Shown here: positions 9,245-17,822 of the stretch, one piece after another
Layout: every line of letters starts with the position of its first letter
How positions within the stretch are numbered: position 1 is the stretch's first letter
From: Bradyrhizobium sp. Ash2021
GTDB lineage: Bacteria > Pseudomonadota > Alphaproteobacteria > Rhizobiales > Xanthobacteraceae
Assembly: GCF_031202265.1 (NCBI RefSeq)
Contig: NZ_CP100605.1
Coordinates: 186,001-250,000 of the forward strand
Length of the DNA stretch: 64,000 bases
Direction: 5' to 3'
The notes under the pieces: generated by a model
Told to the model about the DNA's origin: nothing
Database searches by the model: none
Seen by the model: only the letters and a program-made list of their open reading frames with translations
Made by a program: the position numbers and the translations under genes

Positions 9245-10078
9245 ATGAGCGCATCGCCAGACGAGAAGACGCCGCTCACGGACACCGATCCGTTGCCGGC
9301 TTTGCAACTGTTCAGGGCTCCCTTTGCAGTGCGATACATTGCGGCGCTCCTGATGACAGCATTCGCAACCGTGATAGCAGTCGGCATCGACGCCAAGATG
9401 ACAATCCCGAACCTGTCTCTTGTCTTCGTGATTCCTGTAGTCGTTGCCGCCGTCACTTTCGGTCTAGGTCCCTCCCTTTTCTCGGCAATACTCGGAGCTC
9501 TTTCCTACAATTTTTTCCTGACCGAGCCGCGCTACTCGCTTGTCGTCGATGACCCAGCGAATGTATGGGCGATTGCGCTGCTTTTTGTCTGCGGATGTAT
9601 CGCAAGCGCGGTAGCCTCTACCGCCCGGCGCAAGGCAGACGAAGTGGCGCTTTTGAAGCGACAAGCTGAGGCGCTCCAGCACTACAGTCGCGAGACCCTG
9701 GCGGCTGACAATACAAGAGCGATCATCTACAACACCGCCAATGCTCTTGAAGCCATCTTCCAGGTCCCTGTCGTCGTCATGATCCTGTTGGAGGCTGCTG
9801 TGGATTTCGTTGAGAGGCGCGGCGGGCTCGAACCCGTCGAGCTAGAACTCGAGGCGGCGCGGGCATCCTTGGCGACTGCTAGGCTTGTCCCCGCAAGCGT
9901 GTACCCGTTCGATACCTCGCGTTTCGATTTCTGGCCTGCGCCTACTTCCACGGGACAGCAGGCTGTCATTGGACTGGCATTTGATCCCGACGAGCGACCG
10001 CGTACAGCCGGTGTCCTGGTTGAAGTCGTCGGGAGCGTTCTTGCCTTGGCTCTCGACCGGCAGCAACTCCAGGCGTGA
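9245..10078 (+). CDS. DUF4118 (KdpD-like sensor domain) membrane protein
   Basis: 277 aa. Four membrane helices lie at roughly residues 27-130, with the DUF4118 signatures LSLVFVIPVVVAAVTFGLGPSLFSA and ALSYNFFLTEPRYSLVVDDP written here as adjoining motifs. A coiled segment (about 130-150) and a GAF-like region follow. It ends without a kinase core, so it is the membrane sensor part of KdpD-type proteins without catalytic output. AAGGGA precedes the ATG by nine bases. The IS256 A1 end is only 36 bp upstream of the start and may have changed its promoter. Confidence 0.8.
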   Translation: MSASPDEKTPLTDTDPLPALQLFRAPFAVRYIAALLMTAFATVIAVGIDAKMTIPNLSLVFVIPVVVAAVTFGLGPSLFSAILGALSYNFFLTEPRYSLVVDDPANVWAIALLFVCGCIASAVASTARRKADEVALLKRQAEALQHYSRETLAADNTRAIIYNTANALEAIFQVPVVVMILLEAAVDFVERRGGLEPVELELEAARASLATARLVPASVYPFDTSRFDFWPAPTSTGQQAVIGLAFDPDERPRTAGVLVEVVGSVLALALDRQQLQA

Positions 10079-10335
10079 TCTGGTGAGCAACTCGCGATCC
10101 AGGTTGGTTCCATCGACACGGGGCACAACCAGTGGCCGCTTTCCACCCGTCGGGGACATTCATTTGGTGAGATCGGAAGGTCTGCCTCGGGTCTTGGCTG
10201 CGTAAATACGCGGCGGCAACGAGAACCGAAAGAATCGTGTTCTATCAAATTGCGAACTGCATCGTAGGCGTTCTCACGCGCTGTCGATCGTTATCGGCTT
10301 GAGAAATTTCATTCTAGACGATCGCGAGCGCGCGC

Positions 10336-10417
10336 CGTTTTCACACAGCCACGGTCAAAAGCGGAAGTCGCGGGGCGGTCTGGTCCAGGTCCGCTATTCC
10401 CTCAGGGGCGGACATCA
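10336..10417 (+). repeat. Solo IS1182-type end plus palindromic repeat
   Basis: Positions 10336-10356 (CGTTTTCACACAGCCACGGTC) match the terminal repeat of the IS1182 element at 52309-52329. The sequence continues with AAAAGCGGAAGTCG and, at 10389-10417, TCCGCTATTCCC followed by GGGGCGGACAT. No transposase is present. Confidence 0.6.
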
Positions 10418-10574
10418 GTTGGCGCGGGCGGCATGTCCGGTTTGTGCCAATTCCAGACTAATGCGGTGCAGCAAATTGGACGTTGGTTCTTGCTTTGCTG
10501 ACAATCATCAGCGCTATTGGATGTCCTTCGCCAAAAACACAAAGCCCAATGAGCGAAGCAGTGGGAGTGATCCG

Positions 10575-11387
10575 ATGAATCCGAACCAAGCACTTTGGGA
10601 AAAAGGTGACTTCACTCGAATTGCGGCGAGCATGAGAGATAGCGGAGAGGTCCTCGTCAGCAGGCTGGGAATCACAAAGGGGCTCAAGATCCTGGACCTC
10701 GGATGTGGCGACGGAACAACCGCGATTCCTGCAGCGAAACTTGGAGCCGAAGTACTGGGTGTCGATATCGCGAGGAACCTCGTTGAGGCGGGGAACAGAC
10801 GCGCCGAGGAGCTGGGCCTTACGAATTGTAAGTTTCAGGAGGGCGACGCCTCGAACTTGCACGAGCTCAAGGACGATACGTTCGATCTGGTCGTTAGCAT
10901 CTTTGGTGCCATGTTTGCACCAAAGCCATTCGATGTAGCCGAGGAGATGGTGCGCGTAACGCGGCCCGGCGGACGGATTGTCATGGGGAATTGGATTCCG
11001 AACGATCCGACATTAGTGGCGCAGATCCTGAAAATCAGCGCGGCGTACTCGCCGCCGCCGCCCGAGGGCTTCATCAGCCCGATGACATGGGGCATCGAGA
11101 CTAACGTCATCGAGCGATTTGGAAGCGCGGGGGCTGCGAAGGAGAACATATCATTCGTCAGAGACACCTATACCTTCAATTTCCCCGACAAGCCGTCAGA
11201 CCTCGTCGATGCATTCAGAAAATACTATGGGCCAACCATGAATGCCTTTGATGCCGCGGAAAAGACGGGACGAGGGTCCGATCTGCAGCGAGAGCTGGAA
11301 ACTCTATTTAACAATCAGAATAAAAGCCCGAGCAACGACGCGACTTCGATTCCGGCGACCTTTCTCCGCGTAACCGTGCAGGCCTGA
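10575..11387 (+). CDS. Class I SAM-dependent methyltransferase
   Basis: 270 aa. The Rossmann-type SAM-binding motif I is clear (LKILDLGCGDGTTAIPAAK, residues about 37-55), followed by the acidic loop VLGVDIA and the post-motif EGDASNLHELKDDTFDLVVS. The substrate cannot be told; the fold resembles UbiE/Methyltransf_11 enzymes acting on small molecules. The start at 10575 has GGGAG upstream. An in-frame ATG at 10521 would add 18 residues but has a weaker ribosome site. It stands alone between two repeat copies. Confidence 0.85.
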   Translation: MNPNQALWEKGDFTRIAASMRDSGEVLVSRLGITKGLKILDLGCGDGTTAIPAAKLGAEVLGVDIARNLVEAGNRRAEELGLTNCKFQEGDASNLHELKDDTFDLVVSIFGAMFAPKPFDVAEEMVRVTRPGGRIVMGNWIPNDPTLVAQILKISAAYSPPPPEGFISPMTWGIETNVIERFGSAGAAKENISFVRDTYTFNFPDKPSDLVDAFRKYYGPTMNAFDAAEKTGRGSDLQRELETLFNNQNKSPSNDATSIPATFLRVTVQA

Positions 11388-11590
11388 TGGGCGGGTTGGA
11401 TGCAACGGGAAGCCGGGTCCAGGGCCTGCCCAGGTCGCCTTTGGGTCTTGGCCGCGTGAAAACTCCAACGTTCAATCTACGTGTAGAAACTCCTTCTCGA
11501 TTTTCGTAAATTTGAAAACCAAAAGTGCTTGCGACCACTACTAAGAGAAGACGATAGAGAAAACAATTCTGCGCATTCTTGGCTCGTGCA

Positions 11591-11720
11591 CGTTTTTACG
11601 CAGCCAGGGTCAATAGTGGAAGTCGTCAGGCCTCGGGCCCACGTCCGCTTCACCCCCGAGTGCGGACACGGGTTTCATCCAATATGAGGTTCGTTTTGTG
11701 CCGATATTGTTGCAAAAGTC
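11591..11720 (+). repeat. Solo IS1182-type end, palindromic repeat and a 23-bp shared motif
   Basis: CGTTTTTACGCAGCCAGGGTC (11591-11611) resembles the IS1182 terminal repeat. A palindromic-repeat copy follows at 11640-11670 (CACGTCCGCTTC ... GTGCGGACACG). At 11698-11720 is a motif (GTGCCGATATTGTTGCAAAA) that recurs with one or two changes at 21056-21078. Repeats of three kinds are stacked within 130 bp. Confidence 0.55.
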
Positions 11721-12126
11721 GAAAATCGAACAACCCTAAAAATCTCGCGAAAGCCGATCTTTGGACTTCTCGGCTGCTGCGTCGCTTTTCAACGCCACTA
11801 CGGAGGTCCGTGATCGATTTTGAATGAAACGATATCCGCGTTGCCGGCTTGCTGGCGCCTCGGGACGCGGTGATCCAGCCTTGCTGCCTGAGTTCTGACG
11901 CCCCCCGGATTACCTGCCTACGGGTGTAGCCGGTGTCCTCCGATAGGGTCTGGTAGGAGGGGTCGCACCGGTGCGTCTTGGTGTTGTACCGGTCCAGGAG
12001 GAGTGCTGCGACCACCTTGGCTGCCGGGCTGAGAGACCGGTCCAACAGAATCGCCTGCAGCATTTTCCATTTCAGAAGAAAAGTGACCGTCGTGGCCGTA
12101 CCGCTTGCGCATGCTGATCCGCTCAT
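11650..12126 (-). CDS. Helix-turn-helix protein, probably with an altered C terminus
   Basis: Residues about 22-95 form a winged-helix/HTH domain of the kind found in plasmid and phage replication or regulatory proteins (LSPAAKVVAALLLDRYN and QTLSEDTGYTRRQVIRGASE). The last 40 codons run through the stacked repeats at 11640-11720, so the natural end has probably been lost. The start is uncertain; the sequence before KMLQAILLDRSL looks non-native. Function is probably DNA binding, but the target is unknown. Confidence 0.5.
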   Translation of the reverse strand: MSGSACASGTATTVTFLLKWKMLQAILLDRSLSPAAKVVAALLLDRYNTKTHRCDPSYQTLSEDTGYTRRQVIRGASELRQQGWITASRGASKPATRISFHSKSITDLRSGVEKRRSSREVQRSAFARFLGLFDFRLLQQYRHKTNLILDETRVRTRG

Positions 12127-12988
12127 AGCGCGCCCCCGAAAGGAAGAAGCGCGGCCGGAACCAGATGTTGCGCCTGGAGGGCGACAAGGGTAATTTCGGC
12201 CTGCTCAAAACGACCTTCCAACTTGCAAATGGCCAGCGCCGGGTTGCCGCCCGCGCGCTGGCTTCGCATTTCTGGATTAGGAGGTCGCCGCATGCCGCCC
12301 CCTGGTTTGCCAAAGCTCCCAAAAGCCTTTTCGCTGCAAGGAATGCATTTAGGAAGGTTTGCTTATGGAAGGGATTGATTTTGTTCGATGTATTAGTTCT
12401 GCTGGGATCGCCAATGATTTCAATACGATGGATGATTTATTCTCGAAAATTCCATGTACCATTTGTTATTGAAGAAAACCCTTTGGTATCAGGCTTTCCC
12501 GTTTAGTACCGCCTAGTTAGTGGTACACGGATGGTACATGGCACTTCGTGATTTGTTCTCTCGAATGGTTGCTAGATCACCCGCGACCGCCAGCGGATTC
12601 GGCGCCTTCCCTGCCCCACATCTTGGGCGATTGCCGGACGGTGTTTTAGAGTGGCCTGTTTTGAATCTGCGGGTGGCCTAATTCGGCCAGTACCCGCCAC
12701 CGCGCCGGTCTGGCGTCACCAAACGTGCTCAACCCCCTTGCCGTTGTCGTTGCTCAGACAAAGCAAACGACCCCAGCGCAAGTGGGTTGCGCTGAGGCCG
12801 TTCTTGAAATGCGCCCGATCAGGGGCTGGGGGCTGAAGATCGGACGCCCCCGTATCATCAATTCTGAATCGTGTCCTAATTCGCTAGAAGGGGTGTCCCA
12901 ATTAGGACACCCCCCAACTCAGTTAACGATATCCTTCAGGCACCACCGCTGCGGCCCGCGCCCGACCCCCGGGGACGACCGGCCCCAG
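12127..12988. other. No gene recognised; contains one copy of a 63-bp direct repeat
   Basis: No convincing frame was found in this 860-bp stretch. Local AT-richness at about 12340-12550 contrasts with the surroundings and suggests a foreign or decayed segment. Positions 12578-12640 (CACCCGCGACCGCCAGCGG ... TTGGGCGATTGCCGGACG) repeat at 13446-13509. Confidence 0.5.
12578..12640 (+). repeat. Direct repeat, copy 1
   Basis: The first 19 bases (CACCCGCGACCGCCAGCGG) and the last part (ACATCTTGGG-GATTGCCGGACG) match the copy at 13446-13509, with a divergent middle. Copy 2 lies directly upstream of the small-gene run that starts at 13534, so copy 1 may mark a lost or duplicated module. Confidence 0.55.
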
Positions 12989-13252
12989 TCAGTAGGCTCC
13001 GCGATACCGCCTCTGGCGCCACCTCGGCGACTCGAGCGCATTCGCCACATACGGATTGAGCACGCATTGTGCCGCGCGGCCGGATGCCGACCCGGCGCAT
13101 TGCGCCAGTGATGTATAACGGCACTCGTAATAGGTGGCCTTGCCGTAGACGTGCAGGCAAACCGGGTAGCTTGGATCATTGGTCTGAGATCGCGCCGGCG
13201 CAGCGGCGGAAACCGTGCCGATCGCCAAAGTCGCCAAAAGCAGAATGCGCAT
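12989..13252 (-). CDS. DUF3551 secreted small protein
   Basis: 87 aa. It has a signal peptide (MRILLLATLAIGTVSAAAPA) and a mature part with the DUF3551 layout YPVCLHVYG..YYECRYTSLAQC...CVLNPY, including four Cys likely to pair in the periplasm. The family is abundant and functionally uncharacterised in Bradyrhizobium. Length and start fit the family. Confidence 0.8.
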   Translation of the reverse strand: MRILLLATLAIGTVSAAAPARSQTNDPSYPVCLHVYGKATYYECRYTSLAQCAGSASGRAAQCVLNPYVANALESPRWRQRRYRGAY

Positions 13253-13403
13253 CAGAACCTCCTCCGAAATTGGCGGCTGCAGTTGAGCTGCAGTTTCCGC
13301 CTTGGGGTCTGATTTAGGGAACCAATATGCATCTCGCCAGCATGTCGGCCGCTCCGAATTCCCACGCGCGTAACGCTAATACGTCGCCGTACCCGTAGCC
13401 CAA

Positions 13404-13432
13404 AGAAAAACCCGCCAGCGTGAACCGGCGGG
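13404..13432. repeat. Small hairpin repeat (CCCGCC/GGCGGG), terminator-like on the minus strand
   Basis: CCCGCC-agcgtgaacc-GGCGGG is preceded by AAAAA on the + strand, so the minus-strand transcript would end in a hairpin plus U-run. The core GGCGTGAACCGGTGGGC or a close variant recurs near 60355, 60668 and 61100. It is therefore a dispersed mini-repeat as well as a possible terminator. Confidence 0.5.
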
Positions 13433-13445
13433 GCTCGTCCCGAGC

Positions 13446-13509
13446 CACCCGCGACCGCCAGCGGCGCGGTCTCGTTCCTCGCCCCTACATCTTGGGTGAT
13501 TGCCGGACG
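13446..13509 (+). repeat. Direct repeat, copy 2
   Basis: Partner of 12578-12640. It ends 24 bp before the start of the gene at 13534, so it is part of that gene's upstream region. Confidence 0.55.
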
Positions 13510-13533
13510 TCCCGCGGCGCGCTTTGATGGGCC

Positions 13534-14004
13534 ATGCCCGCCCTCACCCGCAAGCATTCGAAGCACCGCGCCGACTGCTGGCAGGTCTATTTCGGCGACG
13601 TCCAGGTCGGCACGATCGCGCGCCGCGCCGGGGTGCCGGTCGACGTCGATCAATGGGGTTGGCAATGCGGCTTCTACCCCGGATCGGAGCCAGACGAATA
13701 TCTCGACGGCACGGCCGCGACGTTCGAGCAGGCGCGCGACGACTTCGAAGGGGCATGGCGAGTCTTTTCGGCGAAGCGGGCGCCTGCCGATTACCAAGCG
13801 TGGCGTGATCAGCGCGATTGGACCACGCGGAAATATGCCATGTGGGAAGCCGGGGAAAAGCTGCCGACGCAGAAGCCGAATTCGACGATGCGCTGTCCCT
13901 GCGGCGAGACGTTTGATAGTCACCAGCTCGAACACAGCCTGATCCACGTCCCCCATATCACCAAGCACCGTCGTGAAACTCACCACCGATCGCCCATTCG
14001 CTGA
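13534..14004 (+). CDS. Hypothetical protein, first of a run of small overlapping genes
   Basis: 156 aa. It begins MPALTRKHSKHRADCWQVYF and is rich in Trp and Asp, with no membrane segment. A late CPCGETFDSHQLEHSLIHVPH stretch (Cys/His) could bind a metal. I know similar sequences only as hypothetical proteins of Bradyrhizobium and relatives. Its 3' end overlaps the next gene by 32 bp in another frame. Confidence 0.65.
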   Translation: MPALTRKHSKHRADCWQVYFGDVQVGTIARRAGVPVDVDQWGWQCGFYPGSEPDEYLDGTAATFEQARDDFEGAWRVFSAKRAPADYQAWRDQRDWTTRKYAMWEAGEKLPTQKPNSTMRCPCGETFDSHQLEHSLIHVPHITKHRRETHHRSPIR

Positions 14005-14233
14005 TCCGGAAAAAGCCGGCCGCAAGCTGCTGGAAATCGCCAACGCGACCGAAGCCGTCCAGGACGGGCGGATCCACATCGAAAAGATCAACGGGCCGTT
14101 TCTGAAGGCCGGCGGCAGCCCGGCCGAATATGGCGCTGGGCTCAAGCTTGCGATCGAGCGCGGCTGGCTGTGGCTGCACGAATCCGGGACTTACGTGAAA
14201 TTTACACCCGCCGGCGCCGAGCTGTTCGCCTAA
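13973..14233 (+). CDS. Hypothetical protein (86 aa)
   Basis: It starts with GTG inside the previous gene and reads MKLTTDRPFADPEKAGRKLL, then a compact helical/winged-helix-like sequence ending GTYVKFTPAGAELFA, which resembles the tail of a small winged helix. The stop is two bases before the next ATG. Unknown function; probably cotranscribed with its neighbours. Confidence 0.65.
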   Translation: MKLTTDRPFADPEKAGRKLLEIANATEAVQDGRIHIEKINGPFLKAGGSPAEYGAGLKLAIERGWLWLHESGTYVKFTPAGAELFA

Positions 14234-14235
14234 GC

Positions 14236-14604
14236 ATGATGCCCACAATCAGCATATCGCGAGCCGGTTCGTTCAGGCGGCCGGTCATCGTAATCGGCCG
14301 ATGGGCTCTAAAGTTTGCCCGCAACGCGTTGGGCCGCGACTGCAACAGATATGAGGCAGATCTCTATCAAACCACGAGCGATGATCGCCGCAAAATGCTC
14401 TGCCCGGTGCTGTGGATTTCGTCGAACGGTCGAATGCTCATCATGGCGGCGGCCGAGCCGATGGCAGAGATGATGACCCTCGAAAACTATCTCGATCTGG
14501 GCGAGCGGTGGGGCAGCGACTGTCCTTTTGAACCGAAGCCGTCGGATTGGGGCTGGTACAAAGGACGCCGTGTGGCGCTCGACTACTCGACCCCGGCATG
14601 GTGA
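14236..14604 (+). CDS. Hypothetical protein (122 aa)
   Basis: MMPTISISRAGSFRRPVIVI opens the protein; tandem ATGs at 14236 and 14239 both fit. The middle reads LCPVLWISSNGRMLIMAAAE, followed by an acidic segment and a YxGRRVALDYSTPAW end. The alternation of short strands recalls the N-lobe of a protein-kinase-like fold, but no kinase motif is complete. It is the third gene of the run. Confidence 0.65.
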   Translation: MMPTISISRAGSFRRPVIVIGRWALKFARNALGRDCNRYEADLYQTTSDDRRKMLCPVLWISSNGRMLIMAAAEPMAEMMTLENYLDLGERWGSDCPFEPKPSDWGWYKGRRVALDYSTPAW

Positions 14605-14616
14605 GACAATCACAGC

Positions 14617-14907
14617 ATGCCTTGGTCCGCGCCGTTTGATGACCCGATACCGCTGCCGGACGGCCGCCAGATCGTCACGCTCAGAGATGCCGCCACCTAC
14701 ATTACCAAGCTGCCGAAAGCCGAGCACGACGCGCCGGAATGGCAGCACGCCATGGAAGCGCTCATTCTCGTCGCCGAGAAAGGCGGCCCGGCGATGTTCG
14801 CCCGGATTGGCGTGATGCGGGCCTTGAACCGGCACGTCGAACCGGTGTTTGATCCCTCGCGCAAGAGTACTCATTGGGGCAAGCGCAAGCTGAAGAGAGA
14901 CCAATGA
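14617..14907 (+). CDS. Hypothetical protein (96 aa)
   Basis: A soluble protein that reads MPWSAPFDDPIPLPDGRQIV, then a helical segment (DAATYITKLPKAEHDAPEWQ) and a basic tail. It resembles short uncharacterised Bradyrhizobium proteins. Its last four bases overlap the next start (ATGA), a sign of translational coupling. Confidence 0.7.
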   Translation: MPWSAPFDDPIPLPDGRQIVTLRDAATYITKLPKAEHDAPEWQHAMEALILVAEKGGPAMFARIGVMRALNRHVEPVFDPSRKSTHWGKRKLKRDQ

Positions 14908-15215
14908 CCGTCTTAGTCTACGTCAACACGAGCAGGCAGGTTGGCGACGCCGAGCACATCAAGGTGTTCGCAAATGTGGACGCCGCGGAGAAATGGTTCG
15001 AGATAGACCACATTGTTGTCACGGAAGCGACGAGCCGGCACGCCGCGCGCGCGGATTATTACAATTGGCTTTTTTACTGCATGCGACGTCGCCATGACCG
15101 GCTGGTTGGTCGGTCTTGGATGGGTCGCGATTTCGCTGGCGCAGTATCTTTTCTTTTGATCAGCTCAGATACTGCACAAGCTGGGCGGCCTTCATGCCCG
15201 CACAGCCGATCATGA
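14904..15215 (+). CDS. Hypothetical protein, probably extended or frameshifted at the 3' end
   Basis: The N terminus (MTVLVYVNTSRQVGDAEHIK, then VFANVDAAEKWFE) is typical of a short (50-65 aa) family that usually continues ENDPEGVAFEYEV. Here the frame leaves that pattern after KWFE. A fragment with exactly the missing type of ending (KNDPEGLGF) occurs at 15410-15482. The C-terminal 65 residues are therefore probably not native. Confidence 0.55.
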   Translation: MTVLVYVNTSRQVGDAEHIKVFANVDAAEKWFEIDHIVVTEATSRHAARADYYNWLFYCMRRRHDRLVGRSWMGRDFAGAVSFLLISSDTAQAGRPSCPHSRS

Positions 15216-15255
15216 TCCAAAGAGCGAAGTTGATTTCCAACGCGACCAAAACCAT
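15160..15255 (-). CDS. 31-aa membrane peptide
   Basis: It reads MVLVALEINFALWIMIGCAG and then MKAAQLVQYLS, one membrane helix with a short amphipathic tail. I have seen near-identical short peptides in Bradyrhizobium genomes, which is why it is listed despite its size. On the opposite strand a 21-aa hydrophobic frame (15094-15159) ends one base before its stop. Confidence 0.5.
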   Translation of the reverse strand: MVLVALEINFALWIMIGCAGMKAAQLVQYLS

Positions 15256-15409
15256 CCCGCGTCTCCCTAGTTTCGTCCACGTTTGTCGGGACGATTGGTC
15301 ACGAGAATGGCTGTGACTCGCGCGGACTTCCAGCTGATATTTGAGGCATCTGTTGTGCAATGCGTGAGTTCGCTCAACCGCCCACGACAGTCGGCGATAC
15401 CGATCCCAT

Positions 15410-15482
15410 TTGAAAGTTTTTGCGAGCGAAGCCGCGGCCGAAAATCTGCTCTCGAAGAACGATCCAGAAGGCTTGGGTTTCG
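15410..15482 (+). pseudogene. Fragment of a paralogue of the gene at 14904
   Basis: The frame reads LKVFASEAAAENLLSKNDPE and then GLGF, matching the pattern KVFA..DAAEKW(L/F)..NDPEG of the short family to which 14904-15215 belongs. No start codon or upstream half is present. Confidence 0.4.
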
Positions 15483-15632
15483 GGTCGCGTGCGAATGACG
15501 AACGCCTGTATACATTTGCGTTCGGTTGCTCACAAATTCGTCTTGCAGCAAGTTGCTGGCCCCGTTTGGTGTCCGTGGGTCCTTGGAGCGACACCGAGAT
15601 TGACCCTCGCCTCGCACCATCTTTCCCAAATG

Positions 15633-15668
15633 CCCCCGTCGGTCCCAGACCCGGCGGGGGTTTTATTT
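15633..15668 (+). terminator. Rho-independent terminator
   Basis: CCCCCGTCGGTCCCAGACCC pairs with the following CGGCGGGGG to form a GC stem, followed immediately by TTTTATTTT. It faces the + strand, downstream of the small-gene run and upstream of DUF1488. Confidence 0.7.
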
Positions 15669-15755
15669 TAGCGCGGGCGACAGGACCCTTCGGCCCTCTC
15701 GACAACCCCGCAAAAGGCCAGCATTTTGGCCGCGGGGAATTCACGAGGCTGCCTG

Positions 15756-16028
15756 ATGCCGCTGACCAGGAGCGAAATCATTGGCTACGACGCTGACAAG
15801 ATGCTTTTCCGCTTCACGATGATGAACGGTGTCCAAGCCATCGATTGCGAAATAAGCAGCGCTGCTCTGGATGATTTGGCCGGAACGCGCGGAACGGGAG
15901 GGTTCGCGGACCGCAACGCTCAGTTCGAGGAGTATCGCGCCAACATCGAGGAACTTGCGTCCCAGCAGTTTGATGCTCGGCCGAGCAAGCTGATCCGCGT
16001 TTTCGCGAAGCATTTGCCCAAACGATAA
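15756..16028 (+). CDS. DUF1488 family protein
   Basis: 90 aa. MPLTRSEIIGYDADKMLFRF, then FTMMNGVQAIDCEISSAALD and an end reading KLIRVFAKHLPKR, the layout of DUF1488 (a small alpha/beta protein of unknown function). GAGG lies seven bases before the ATG at 15756. A distant relative may be encoded at 56980-57231. Confidence 0.75.
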   Translation: MPLTRSEIIGYDADKMLFRFTMMNGVQAIDCEISSAALDDLAGTRGTGGFADRNAQFEEYRANIEELASQQFDARPSKLIRVFAKHLPKR

Positions 16029-16319
16029 TGCACTTGCCGCGCTCATCACGCCCTCATGGTGGTGCTCACAGCTGGGAGCAGCTGTGCCAATTCTGCGTTC
16101 TTAGCGAACAGCTTCGCCGAATACGCGCCTGAGCGGGGCTGAAAAGGAAGATCGGGGCGGCGGCATAAAGACCTGGTCGCTCGGGCCGAAGTTAAGAAAC
16201 TCCAAAGCGGTCACTTTATTCCGACCGAACTTAGATTTTTGTTTTACACTTTAATTGAACCTGGCATCCACGTTGCTTTACAAAGAATTGGCGCGCCTAA
16301 AGAGGGGTAGGAGTTAAAC

Positions 16320-16400
16320 GTGTTCGAAGTGGTGGTTATCGAGCGCCGCCCGACGAAATGGAAATGGCAGGTTTGCAGTGCTGACGGAACTCCTGTCATG
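16320..16400 (+). pseudogene. Small gene, 5' part, split by IS3
   Basis: The GTG start at 16320 follows TAGGAG. It reads MFEVVVIERRPTKWKWQVCS, then ADGTPVM up to the target duplication ATG. Joined across the IS3 to 17682-17804 the frame is restored as a 67-aa protein (...GTPVM-SGWERTRQAARYQA...). A paralogue is intact at 59386-59565. Function unknown. Confidence 0.8.
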
Positions 16401-16461
16401 TGAGCTGGCCCCGGTTGTCTGAACAAAAATTCCGCGTCGATAAGTGGAGCCTCTGCCGAGG

Positions 16462-17289
16462 TTAGGCCGCCGCGCGGAGCGGCGGAAGATCGAAGTAGGC
16501 TTGATCCGGGGTCATGTCGTCAAGACTCGAATGAGGACGTCGGCCGTTGTAAAAGTCGAGATACCGGCCGATCGAATGTCGCGCCTCGCCGACGGTTTCG
16601 TAGGCTCGCAGATAGACCTCCTCGTATTTGACGCTGCGCCACAGCCGTTCGACGAACACATTGTCCCGCCAGGCCCCTTTGCCATCCATGCTGATGGCGA
16701 TGCCATTGCTGGCGAGCAGGCCGGTGAACGCCGCGCCGGTGAACTGAGAGCCCTGATCGGTGTTGAAGATGTCCGGCTTGCCGTGGCGAGCCAAGGCATC
16801 TTCCAGGGTCTCGACGCAGAAGGCCGCCTCCATCGTGATCGACAGCCGCCACGACAGAACACGACGTGTCGCCCAGTCCAGCACCACGGCGAGATAGACG
16901 AAGCCGTGCGCCATCGGAATGTACGTGATGTCCATGGCCCAGACCTGGTTCGGCCGCCGGATCTCGATGCCGCGCAGCAGATACGGATAGATCTTGTGGC
17001 CGGGCTCGGGCTTGGTGGTGCGCGGACGGCGATAGAGCGCCTCTATCCCCATCCGCCGCATGAGCGTCTTCACATGCCGGCGGCCGATCTTGCACCCCTG
17101 CAAAGCCAGCAGGCCTCGCAACATACGCGAACCGGCGAAGGGATACTCCAGGTGCAGCCGATCGAGACGCTGCATGATCTCGAGGTCGGCTGAAGAGACT
17201 GGACGCGGCAGATAGTACACGCTGCCGCGACTGACCTTCAAAATCTCTGCCTGCTTGGTGATCGACAGATCGTGCTTACGGTCGATCAT
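16462..17289 (-). CDS. IS3-family transposase OrfB (integrase core)
   Basis: 275 aa. An N-terminal HTH_21-type segment ([15 protein letters not shown], then [13 protein letters not shown]) precedes the rve core with the triad in [27 protein letters not shown] and [20 protein letters not shown], and ends [20 protein letters not shown]. It overlaps OrfA by four bases (ATGA). In IS3 elements an OrfAB fusion is usually made by -1 slippage; I do not see the exact slippery site. Confidence 0.93.
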   Translation of the reverse strand: MIDRKHDLSITKQAEILKVSRGSVYYLPRPVSSADLEIMQRLDRLHLEYPFAGSRMLRGLLALQGCKIGRRHVKTLMRRMGIEALYRRPRTTKPEPGHKIYPYLLRGIEIRRPNQVWAMDITYIPMAHGFVYLAVVLDWATRRVLSWRLSITMEAAFCVETLEDALARHGKPDIFNTDQGSQFTGAAFTGLLASNGIAISMDGKGAWRDNVFVERLWRSVKYEEVYLRAYETVGEARHSIGRYLDFYNGRRPHSSLDDMTPDQAYFDLPPLRAAA

Positions 17290-17594
17290 CGCTTTGCGCT
17301 CAGCAATCCCGCCTTGGTGAGCGCGCCTTCTAAAAAATCGTTCTCCAGCGTCAGCTCCCCGATCTTGGCATGCAGCGACTTCACATCGACCGCGGGCGTG
17401 GCCGGCGTCCCGCCCCCCGATCCGAAAATATCAGAGGCGCCGCCCTCAAGCTGTGATTTCCAGGCCGTAATCTGATTGGGGTGAACGTCGAAATGCTCCG
17501 CCAGCTGGGCTATCGTCCGATCGCCCTTGATGGCGGCCAGAGCCACCTTCGCCTTGAAGGCCGGTGAGTGGTTCCGCCGGGGTCGTCTGCTCAT
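17286..17594 (-). CDS. IS3-family transposase OrfA (HTH)
   Basis: 102 aa. MSRRPRRNHSPAFKAKVALA, then the HTH (LAEHFDVHPNQITAWKSQL) and a leucine-zipper end (KIGELTLENDFLEGALTKAG). It binds the IS ends. Confidence 0.93.
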   Translation of the reverse strand: MSRRPRRNHSPAFKAKVALAAIKGDRTIAQLAEHFDVHPNQITAWKSQLEGGASDIFGSGGGTPATPAVDVKSLHAKIGELTLENDFLEGALTKAGLLSAKR

Positions 17595-17681
17595 GGTCTC
17601 TCCTGTTCACGGCAATTATCGCCGCTGTCAGGCAGAAATTCCACTTATCGTTCTGTCCAGATTTCCGCGACCGGCTCTATG

Positions 17682-17804
17682 AGCGGGTGGGAAAGGACCC
17701 GGCAAGCAGCTAGATACCAAGCCTATCGGGCGTTGTTTCTGTTGCTCGCTGCTGGCAGCAGCTGGAAAGCAAATGATGCCACCGAAGCGGATGACAAGCT
17801 CTAA
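17682..17804 (+). pseudogene. Small gene, 3' part, split by IS3
   Basis: The frame continues after the ATG target duplication: SGWERTRQAARYQAYRALFL, then LLAAGSSWKAND and an acidic tail. See 16320-16400 for the 5' part. Confidence 0.8.
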
Positions 17805-17822
17805 GTATCGCTCCGTCACGTG

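Larger units (their letters stand above)
16401..17678 (-). mobile_element. IS3-family insertion sequence, 1278 bp, 3-bp target duplication
   Basis: Imperfect terminal repeats: the left end TGAGCTGGCCCCGGTTGTCT against the reverse-complemented right end AGAGCCGGTCGCGGAAATCT. The target ATG is repeated at 16398-16400 and 17679-17681. Two overlapping transposase ORFs are on the minus strand. The insertion is precise, and removing it restores the host frame. Confidence 0.92.

Noticed and set aside
12578..13509. Pair of direct repeats considered as attL/attR of a small element
   Set aside because: No integrase lies between them, the middle of the repeat diverges, and the interval contains only DUF3551 and empty sequence.
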